Part shown: positions 55,664 through 64,000 of the stretch, one piece after another | Layout: each line of letters opens with the position of its first letter | Numbering within the stretch: the first letter of the stretch is position 1 | Assembly: GCF_013373865.1 (NCBI RefSeq) | Contig: NC_050469.1 | Location: 17,913,046-17,977,045, forward strand | Length of the DNA: 64,000 nt | Reading direction: 5' to 3' | Origin: Monomorium pharaonis | Taxonomy: Eukaryota; Arthropoda; Insecta; Hymenoptera; Formicidae | Translations under genes and position numbers: made by a program | Notes under the pieces: model-generated | Told to the model about the DNA's origin: nothing | Databases searched by the model: none | The model's input: the letters and a program-made list of their open reading frames with translations, nothing else

Positions 55664-55903
55664 GCCTGTGTTTCACTTAATGCTCTTGGAACATACATTT
55701 ATGTGCCGGCTTGTAATGGGAAATAAACGCGTGGCTCTTATGGAAATTGTGAATGTGGTCTACGGCCTTTAAGTTACCTAGGCTATCACCTGCCAAGTTG
55801 GCAAGCTTGAAATATTTCCATAAAAGCCATGCTTTTATTTCCCATTACAAGCCGACACATGATTATATGTTTCAAAAGCATTAATTAAAACACGGGCAAT
55901 ATG
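55664..55903. mobile_element. Foldback MITE at the palindrome centre
   Basis: GGCTTGTAATGGGAAATAAA and its inverse TTTATTTCCCATTACAAGCC (55720 and 55835), outer words TTAATGCTCTTGGAACATA and inverse. Arms about 90 bp. Confidence 0.7.
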
Positions 55904-56314
55904 TTTATTATCAATAACTATATAAAAACAATCAATATAATTATAAATGTACCATTAAATCTTAACTGTAAAATAGCAATAAATATAATGCTATATTAAA
56001 TTGATGCAAAGAAAATTAAGAGAAAAATATGGGATGACGTGTTGTATTATATTTGAGAAGTCGACTCGTAGTCATTTTGTAATCTTTCATCTCATGTATG
56101 CCTCAATGAAAAAAAAATGAGTTAGAAAATCAAAAATATTAATAAAAAAATTTTGAATGTGATCTTTGTAAATGTATGAAAAGAATTGTATTAATTAGAA
56201 TAAATTGTTTCGGAAACAAAGTATTTATATACTTACGTTTTAGATTTTGATTTGAATAAAAGCTTTATCTGTACATTTCTGTACCTTATTCAGCTCGCAC
56301 AGAATGCATGGCTG

Positions 56315-57274
56315 TGTAATGAACCTCCCGTCCGCCGGCATCACCCACTGCGCACGACCCGGCCGAACACCCGCCGGGCCGCAAAACGGGCACCGGCCCG
56401 TCCTAATCGCTGCATAAAAAGAGCGTCGAGACGATCATCGTCTCCGCTCCGCGCTTTTCCCTGTGCTCTCCCAGCCTCCACGGGAGCGAACGAGCACGGG
56501 GAAAACCGAAGATCCATGAGGATCTCCGATCCTCCACCCGGGCGGGTATAAAAGGCCGCTCCGGTGGAGGCTGCGAGACTTCTCGATCCGACCATATACT
56601 GGTACTCCGCTCTCGACCAGAATACGACCAAGAGAAGCTTCCTGCGACACGGTGATTAGGGTAGAGTGTTCTCTGCCTTAACCAAGAGCTTTTGGTACCG
56701 CTCGCATCTAAAACTCCTAGTTACGATCCCGTAGTAGAGGGTAGAGCGTCTCCGCCTTCGCCGAGAGTTCTCGGCTACGGATCTTCCTTAACACCTAATT
56801 GGCTCGAATACAGCGGGGTAGAGTGTTCTCCGCCTCCCTCGAGAATTCTCGAGATTGACGCCGGCGTTCCTGAGTTACGATAAAATCCGAAATCACCGCG
56901 TGATACGTCAAAACACACTGCGCTTCACGTCTCATACCGCGCACCACCGATCTCGAGGCTCTGGCAATTACCGCCCGCCGCACCGCACGCCTCACCGCGT
57001 CACGAAACTCGGCTTCCCGCTTCAGGGCATTGCCCGTCGGCTCGTCGCCGCACTCCCACCAAGATATTCACGCGACCGACGAATAGCTGTTCCAACCAAG
57101 CGACACTTTGTATATAGAATCTAACTGTAAATACTTGTACATACGTTCTTAAGAATAAAATATATTATAACGTTTTTATTAAACTCAATCGAATCGAGTC
57201 TACTGTCTCAGGGACCTTTTCTACACCTGATCCCGGCGAGCTAAAAGTCCGCATAGGAAATACGGTACGTTACA
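56315..57274 (+). mobile_element. Solo LTR (960 bp)
   Basis: TGTAATG at 56315 and CGTTACA ending 57274, bordered by GCTG (56311-56314 and 57275-57278). TATA box at 56547 and AATAAA at 57154 fit U3-R-U5. Three degenerate ~80-bp units (GGTAGAGTGTTCTCTGCCT at about 56660, 56738, 56817) lie between them. The opposite palindrome arm (ATACATGACAGTTACTAAA near 55400, inverse) is the empty site. CpG-rich. Confidence 0.8.
56547..56553 (+). promoter_or_regulatory. TATA box of the 960-bp LTR
   Basis: GGCGGGTATAAAAGGCC, in a GC-rich context very like that of the LTR at 27873. Confidence 0.65.
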
Positions 57275-57445
57275 GCTGTTACTAAATAAACTAAGACGTA
57301 GAGGTCATTCTTGGCATCCATATTATTTCCGATATTACAGCCTGTGATCATGTCATCGGCAGACCAGCGGACTTTATAATTTGTAACTTTGTTGTAATTT
57401 TGTTGTTTCAGACAAGATTTCTCACTTTTTATCTATTTTAATAAT

Positions 57446-57848
57446 CTAAAAAAGAAATGGTTTTACAATATCTTAATTTAAGAGCCACAGTTGCAATATA
57501 GTATTTTTTTAAATAAAATTATAACCCTTGTAACTATTCTCTTACTTGGCCTGCCATAAGATAGTAGCATACTTGAGAAACTAAAAGTACACCTTTAGAT
57601 AATCATTTTGATATAAATTGTACTGCCAATTCTCTATATGATGGTTCACTGAATTTAAATTGGGATGAACCTCCATGAACTTATCAACAGTAGCATACAC
57701 CGGTTTAGAAAAAAGAGAATTTTGGTGTAACAGCCAACAACTTTTCATAATAAAATTTTTTACTGCTTCTCTTGAAAATTTAAATAATAGATATGATAAT
57801 AATAATATGATAATCTCGTCAAATGGCTTGTTCTTTCTTAAATCTTTT
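57446..57848. other. Unassigned DNA; minus-strand open frame of unknown nature
   Basis: A 142-codon minus-strand open frame (57581-58009) runs into the next hairpin. Its text (FSREAVKNFIMKSCWLLHQN, PVYATVDKFMEVHPN) does not look like simple repeat, but I recognise no family and part of it is hairpin arm. Confidence 0.3.
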
Positions 57849-58084
57849 GTAAAAGTGTTCTTTAAAATAAAAAAAATAAATTTTATCCACTCCATAATTT
57901 TTCCCTTAAAAATGATAGGATGAAGTGATTGGTTTATTTTTTGTATTAGAAAGTATCCGTACAAGATGTTCCTCGGAATACTTTCTAATACAAAAAATAA
58001 ACCAATCACTTCATCCTATCATTTTTAGGGGGAAAATTATGGAGTGGATATAATTTGTTTTTTTTTATTTTAAAGAGGATGAGA
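57849..58084. mobile_element. Hairpin MITE, ~110-bp arms
   Basis: The innermost ~48 bp of each arm (AAAATGATAGGATGAAGTGA onward) are a perfect inverted match around AAGATGTTCCTC. The outer part (ATCCACTCCATAATTTTYCC) also pairs with few differences. Confidence 0.85.
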
Positions 58085-59200
58085 AGATTGAAGAAGCAAC
58101 GTCGACTAATTGGAGGAGTAGGAGATAGGTTGAGAGGGAGCAAGAATGGACGGAAGAGAATAGTGGATGGGTGACTACGGATGAAGGATCCCGGCAGGTG
58201 GCGTTATGTTGGAAATGGCTTGAAGCAGATGCAATGGTAGCAGTGAGAGGTGATTGGCGGAGAGATATCGACAGAACACATTTGAGACTGACTGCTGAGA
58301 GGCGAAAAGGAGAAACTAGTGAGTGGTGGAGGAGTGAGAGAGGTTGAAAAGAAAAAGGTGGAGAAGATAAATAGCTGGAGGAAGAGAGAATGGAGGATTT
58401 GATAAGGGAGGTAACAAGGATAAGGAGGTGTGTAGAGGAGATAGTGAAGGTTTTGAAAACAAGCCGGTTAGTGGAAAGAAGAGAGAAGAGAGAGAAGGCG
58501 GAGATGAGAGAGGGAGAAGAGGAGACGAAGGTAGAGGTAGTGAAGAGAGAAAAGGAGAGGAGAAAAAGAAAAGAAGGTGGGAGAGGAAAAGGCAGAAACA
58601 GTGATCGGGAAATCAGGCAAAGGCAAGAATGGAGTTGTCAAGATATAAGAGTTGGAAGAAGTTGGAGAAGAGGACGGATGAGGAGGACAAGATTATGTGG
58701 GGTGGAAGGATCTTACAATAGAGGAGAGGAGGATGAGGTGGAGGATTTTAGAGACGGCAACAAAGGAAAGGACGAACAGTAAAAGGGTGGAGGTTTCAAA
58801 TAAGGAGTTATGGGTAGAGGAAAGGAAATAGAGTTAGGATGGAGAAAGGGGGAGATGAAGGGAGGGCAATGGGGAATAGAGAAGGATGACAGGAAAAAAA
58901 GAAAAAGGGGGAAAAGGAGGAGGAAAGGTGAGGAGGGAGGCGAGGTGAGTTTAGAGCGGCCGCGAAGGAGGAGAAGAAAGAGGAAAGGAAGGAAAGTAAG
59001 AAGGATAGGCGTGGAGGGGGAGAGAAATATTATTAGTAAGGTCGCATAAGAACAGGTGGCGAAAAGATTGGTGGATTGTTGTAGATATGTTGATGATGGT
59101 AGTGGGGAAGAGATAAAAAAAGAGGAAGTAGAGAGCCGAGAAGGGGAGGGTAGTGATATTTGTGAGATTGCATAATGGCCAGGGCGGTAGGGTTAAAAAA
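58085..59200 (+). pseudogene. Purine-rich region, possible LINE ORF1 remnant
   Basis: The plus strand is strongly A/G-rich. Open segments (58390-58782 and 58810-59049) read as charged, coiled-coil-like protein (MEDLIREVTRIRRCVEEIVK) followed by long K/R/E tracts. The composition matches the coding strand of the 3404-6484 LINE, so it could be the ORF1 region of a related element. No zinc knuckle or endonuclease follows. Low certainty. Confidence 0.3.
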
Positions 59201-59285
59201 ACTATATTTTGTATATTGAAAACATATACCTGATGATAAAACTGCAAATCCCGAGGGAACGCAGTTTAATGAAGTAGTATCTAAG

Positions 59286-59772
59286 TATAGTAAATAAAAT
59301 ATAATTAATATTAATAAAAGGTATAAAAGTACATAAAATACTTTAAAACTAAATTACATTTATTTTTATTATGTTACTAGAACATTGTAATTAGAACATT
59401 GAAAGAAGTAAATTAGAAACTTAAATTATAAAAATTATATTAATTGAACATTTTACAAGACAGTCAGAAAACGCTATGCCAAATTAATTATCAATCAAAA
59501 ATTAACTATTTAAAAATTTCATGTGTGCATAAAGAAGATATATACACAAGAATAGGAATACAATAAAAAAGCATATACTTTCGCGATATAGCATCTCTCG
59601 ATTGCCCTTTTAAAATGTTTAATTAATATAATTTTTATGATTTAAGCTTCTAATTTACTTATTTCAATGTTCTAGTTACATAATAAAAATAAATTTAATT
59701 TAGTTTTAAAGTATTTTATGTACTTTTGATTATACCTTTTATTAATATTAATTATATTTTATTTACTATATT
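59286..59772. mobile_element. AT-rich foldback
   Basis: TATAGTAAATAAAATATAAT at 59286 is inverted at 59772. The arms of about 170 bp include TTTAAAACTAAATTAC and TAATTGAACATTTTA with their inverses. Confidence 0.75.
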
Positions 59773-59779
59773 AATAATA

Positions 59780-60698
59780 ATTTTTGGTTAATATAATAGT
59801 TTATTATATGTTATGATATATAATAATTAAATTAGTTATATTTTAATTATTTTAAACTTTTTAAAGCTTTTATTTCTGTACCTTTTTTATTTTTCGGGGT
59901 GATTTACATTTTTATTTAAAAACATTTTCTTTATATTATTTTATTTTTAATTTCTTTCAGAATATTTGTACTTGTTAAAATTATTTTATTTTTAACTTTT
60001 TTGTAACTTTTTTTTTTGTGATTAAATTTTATGGTTCTTTACATATTATCTTTAATTTCATTTTTTATCGTAATTTTTTAACTGCATTTTTAAAATATAT
60101 CCTTTATTTTACTTTTTAAAATATTTGTTAATTTTTTATTAGACTAGCTTTTAGCTACAGTCGGGAGTATTTTTTCTTAAAAACCTTTTTTATGCTGCAC
60201 GTTTATTTGGTGTGAAATTGTTTCTTAATTATTATTAATTTTTTACTTCTAGAACAAGAGCTAATCATATTACAAGAGCGCTCTATTTGTTTGCTGAACG
60301 CGCTCATTGATGTGTGCAGTCAACGTTCCCTGGTTTCAAGAGAACACGCTTAGCTTATGTATAGTGCCAAATTACTAATTGTACAAAAACTATCGTATGC
60401 ATTAAAAAATATTAATATCTTGGTTGATTAATTACAGCCCTTCCACTTTTCTAAGGAATATATACTTACGTAAAAAAAATAATAATTTGTAAAATTATCA
60501 TATTCTGTCTAATATTATTGTTTTGTAATATTACAAGAAAAATTTTATATTTACATACAATCTGTAAAATACTTTTAACTTTGTAATCTTCCATAAAATA
60601 TAAAAGATTATTTACACAATAAAAAAGTAAAAATAATATTTTTTGTAAAAGTGCATGATTTTATACATTTCCATTTTTTATTGTGTAATTATTACACT
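59780..60698. other. AT-rich unassigned DNA
   Basis: T-rich stretches; no recognised feature. Confidence 0.5.
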
Positions 60699-61136
60699 TA
60701 ATAGCACTGGTGCGAAAAAATCAATTTTTTTCATTACCAATCTACAAAATTACTATAAAAATGTAATGTAGAAATGTTTTTATGGAGGAGCAAGTCTTTC
60801 TTAAGAAATTACATGATATCTCTGCTTTACTTAAAGTTGCAAACCTATATGGTACAGAGAACGCGTGGGCGAGATGCCAGGGCAGATCTTCGCTCTCCCC
60901 CTACATCCGCGCATTAATTTTTGTAAAGCACGCATAAATTAATAAATTTTCTTATTTTAAAGCACGCAAAAATGCGTGCTTTATAAAAATTAATGCGGAG
61001 ATGTAGGGAGAGGGCGAAGTCTATAACTGTTATTAAACCATTGTCCCTCCATAAAAACATTTCTACATTCCATTTCTATAGTAGTTTTGTTGATTGGTAA
61101 TAAAAAAAATTAATTTTTCGCACCAGTAACTATTAA
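60699..61136. mobile_element. Foldback MITE with CTGGTGCGAAAAA ends
   Basis: CACTGGTGCGAAAAAATCAA (60705) and the inverse ending TTTTTCGCACCAGT (61128); inner arms include GTAGAAATGTTTTTATGGAG and CCTACATC(C/T)CCGCATTAA with inverses. A smaller hairpin, AAGCACGCA..TGCGTGCTTT, sits at the loop (60925-60985). Confidence 0.75.
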
Positions 61137-61139
61137 TAT

Positions 61140-62340
61140 AGACATTTACGTAAAATTAATGTTGATTCACTGTTAGTTAGTTCAAAAAATAATTCTTACT
61201 CAATATAACAAGTTTTAAATTATGAAGTTGCAAAATTCAAGTCTCATAAATAGTTTTCAATTTTGCACTGCTTATTTTTTATAATAATAAAAATATAAAT
61301 GTAATAGCAAAATTATTGTTTCAAAAATATATGACAAGTCGACTTTCTTCCAACAATATTGCTGTATCAATATTGCTGTAATCATTTCTTCTAGACATAC
61401 GCATTTCTTTTCAAACAAATAATTTGTCAAACTAAAAATGGAAATATGACTTTAAGAACCATATGAAATGCAGTTTCATTAGTTATAGTTACTTTTATTT
61501 AGCTACTAAGGTATCTCCATCCACTAAAGTTACAATTTGTAATTTTTTATTATTTCAGCAAATTTATTTATATTACTTGAATCATTTGCATCAAAAACGT
61601 AAATATATCATAAGTAAGTTAAAATAATGAAGAACTTCAAACACCAATTAAACTAAATTATTAACAGTTTCGCTGTTCCTAATTTATAATAGTTATCTGT
61701 AATTAAATATATTTATATTTAATTACAGCTATCATAATTATCAATATAATTGTTAACATATGATAATTAGGTTATGTCGAAAATGAATAATGCGAACGAA
61801 AAAAATATATGTTTATTAGACAATTAACGTTATACACAAAATAGGTCGTCCTATATCATGTTATGATGTTAATAATATTTGCAGATTATTATGTATTTGA
61901 TAATATCAACATTTCTTTTGTCATTACCTACAGCGTATTTTATTATTTAAATACAGACATATTAAACATTATTACACTACACCACTACGCACCTATATGC
62001 CCACAAGCATTAAATTCACATATTGACTGTATTTTAATACTTTTATACAGAATGACATCAATTATAAAAAAACATATTACAAAGTACTTTTCAAAAAATT
62101 ATATATTACTACTATAAGACAACTGCTTCTGTACATAAATTTTTTAAAGAAATCTTTTTCGGTAATTCTTTTGAACCACAACTCCACAGCCCACAAATGG
62201 GCTGAAATTTTTTGTAGTGGCTTCTTATGGTTAAAAGGTAATGTAAATAACAATTTTTAGTCGGGGAAGTCCAAAAAAAGTTATAAACAAAAAAGATTAA
62301 AAAATGTTTTTCCATGGTTTTCTGATTAATGTAGAATGAA
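61140..62340. other. AT-rich unassigned DNA
   Basis: About 1.2 kb without a recognised gene. The open frame at 61863-62117 has no recognisable product. Confidence 0.5.
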
Positions 62341-62344
62341 ATTC

Positions 62345-62871
62345 GTCCTCCCAGGGATACATACACACATATACACATACACACGGGGAGTGCAAAGGGG
62401 GCCTTTGCCCTCCTCCTGTAGCCACCCCGTCGGTAAAGGTGCCCTAGGTAGAAGTGCACAAAAGTAGCGTACGTATACATAAACAATTGACTGTTCGTAA
62501 GCATTGAATTCTTTATACAAGACAAATGTGATATTTACAATGTGTCACATTTGCACAGTATTATTCAAGACAAAATGACGTGTAACGGGTGCGAAGTTTC
62601 CGTCATACATGCTATAACCATGTTTTAAAGTAGAGAGTAAAGCATCAGATTTTTGCAAAATCAAGGAGGGCCGGTAGGGGTGCCCTGGGCCGAAATGCAC
62701 AAAAGTGCATATTTTGTTGAGAAATAACTATGTCATTTAAGTCGTAATTTATCATCAACAAAGTACGCACCGTACTTTTGCGCACTTCTGCCCAGGGTAC
62801 CCCTACCGACGGGGCGGGTGTGGGAGGCAGGCCGAAGGCCCTTGCACCTTCTCGTGTACGCGCGCACGCGC

Positions 62872-62905
<34 letters not shown>
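62345..62905. mobile_element. Inverted copies of the G-rich core with GTGCACAAAAGT words
   Basis: The left part (62345-62465) is the inverse of the core: CACACACGGGGAGTGCAAAG, GGGGGCCTTTGCCC, CACCCCGTCGGTAAAGG. The right part (62755-62905) is the forward core: GTACCCCTACCGACGGGGCG, GGCCGAAGGCCC and a (GT)n tract. Between are GCACAAAAGTGCAT-type words and a partial third copy (62665-62720). Confidence 0.6.
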
Positions 62906-62994
62906 CTACAGCATAGAAGTGTCGGTTAAGTGTACTTCTCGATCATGTTAACTGTCACTGTTTAGTATTATTATTATCATACGAATTTGTGTTA

Positions 62995-63245
62995 ATTACT
63001 TTTTAATAAATGTCGAGCGCGGCCTAAAACCTTCACAACATTACTCAAGATGATGACTTCGATAAATAGGTGAAGGACATTGAAATCGGGGGTGGCTTTA
63101 CGCTTTAAGAATGTTTATTGAACTTTTATTGTAAAAAACTTTGTAATAAATGACGAGCGAAGATTAAAACTTTTTGTTCGTTACTCAGAACAATATCCTT
63201 GACAATATATATCAAGGTCATTGAAATCTGTGAAATCGCCTTTAT
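62995..63245 (+). repeat. Two degenerate ~125-bp tandem copies
   Basis: AATAAATG(T/A)CGAGCG, ACATTACTCA / GTTACTCA, AAGGACATTGAAATC / AAGGTCATTGAAATC and GGCTTTA / GCCTTTA recur in the same order at about 63007 and 63145. Otherwise 62910-63515 holds nothing recognised. Confidence 0.5.
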
Positions 63246-63517
63246 TGTGCATAATTACCACGTATTGCATTTATGTATCTTCTACTTTGCATACGATATA
63301 ATATGATGTCCAACACAAAAAAACAATAGATGATTACATAATTTTCTATTTAATTAATTAAGAAAACTAAGTTGTCCTTTAAATTTAAGTTTTTTTTTAA
63401 ATAAATATACCTACAAACTAGACTGCCATTATTCAAAATAATTTTTACATATTTCTTATAATATTGTAAGAGTTTTCATTATGAAGATTATATATCAATT
63501 AAAAAGAACTATAATCG

Positions 63518-63657
<140 letters not shown>

Positions 63658-63937
63658 GCACTTGATTAACACAATCATACTTGATTAAACACGAACAGAT
63701 GCGAAAAATATTATTTAGTAAGTCTATTAAAATAATATAAAAAAATAGTAAATTAGTCTTTTCATTTTAAATGTTATCTGTATCATTGCCTAATTACTTC
63801 ATATTGACAATTAATTTTTAATCGGCAGTTCTGGTAGCCGCCTGAAGAATTCTATCGATGATTATTAGCACTCGAAGCTGTAAGCTGCGGAATAAAAAAT
63901 TTCTTTAGTTGAAGATACAAATTCGAAAATTTTCTAA

Positions 63938-64000
63938 CAAGGGGACCTTACGGGTCATGGGTCATCGATTTTTTTCATATTTATAGGATTTAAAATTATA
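63938..64000 (+). mobile_element. Left end of a second Harbinger-type element (cut by the window)
   Basis: CAAGGGGACCTTACGGGTCA after TAA (63935-63937), followed by sequence like 54410-54440 (TTTTTTCATATTTATAGGAT). Same family as 54378-55384. Confidence 0.75.

Larger units (their letters stand above)
54180..57445. repeat. Old ~3.3-kb palindrome interrupted by three later insertions
   Basis: The left arm (54180-55660, minus 54378-55384) is the inverse of the right arm (55905-57445, minus 56315-57274). Landmarks: TGTTTCAGACAAGATTTC (57404) against its inverse near 54258; CAGCCTGTGAT and GTCATCGGCAG (57340) against their inverses near 54310; GTATTAATTA and AAATTGTTTCGGAAACAA (56190) against their inverses near 55510. 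Identity is roughly 80% by eye. The centre is the 55664-55903 hairpin. The two other insertions are each missing from the opposite arm. Confidence 0.75.

Noticed and set aside
57581..58009. 142-codon minus-strand frame as a host gene
   Set aside because: Its start lies in a MITE hairpin arm and no family was recognised; left as unassigned.

Overview
This window is transposon-dominated, AT-rich nuclear DNA from an animal, most likely an insect and probably hymenopteran (ant-like). The organism is an inference from the mix of element families (mariner, hAT, DIRS, non-LTR elements, many hairpin MITEs) and the dense CA/CT/TA microsatellites. I see no intact host gene. The only host-gene signal is a broken, intron-containing fragment of the GARP/EARP subunit gene Vps53 at 22121-22762. 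No rRNA or functional tRNA gene, CRISPR array or bacterial-type operon is present.

Layout. 1-2038: AT-rich DNA with a TA microsatellite and a degenerate word array. 2039-6681: a TIR element with GGACGTCC-type palindromic words, interrupted by a 5'-truncated non-LTR retrotransposon (3404-6484, 12-bp target duplication). 6802-9534: two copies of a short element around a GA/CT hairpin and a second CCCAG-ended TIR element (7412-9013) with a nested MITE. 9766-10644: dead mariner. 11979-16330: two foldbacks whose arms are tandem 15-bp words. 17515-19590: decayed LINE. 19804-21304: near-perfect foldback. 22121-22762: Vps53 pseudogene. 23886-28473: GC-rich LTR-like blocks, a hAT fragment and a solo LTR. 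30791-37241: the centrepiece, a 6.45-kb foldback transposon with 9-bp target duplication, terminal arrays of a ~148-bp repeat and one intact 1062-codon ORF. 37276-40212: TIR element with eleven 101-bp tandem units. 40292-44107: hAT pseudogene split by a solo LTR. 44152-46247: two dead mariners. 46806-47503: more word arrays. 48395-52826: almost complete DIRS-like tyrosine-recombinase retrotransposon. 53496-64000: palindromic elements, including a ~3.3-kb old palindrome (54180-57445) whose arms act as mutual empty sites for a Harbinger-type MITE and a solo LTR.

What stands out. The 30791-37241 element looks like the Drosophila FB-NOF arrangement (long inverted repeats built of tandem repeats, 9-bp duplication, MULE-like transposase). 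Its protein also carries a C-terminal segment with the Cys-box / zinc-ribbon / His-box order of ubiquitin-specific proteases. It is the only long undamaged reading frame in 64 kb. The second theme is a set of non-coding inverted-repeat elements whose arms are arrays of short related words, some sharing a G-rich core and some sharing CCCAG termini. Two of the CCCAG-ended elements share a 5S-rRNA-derived cassette.
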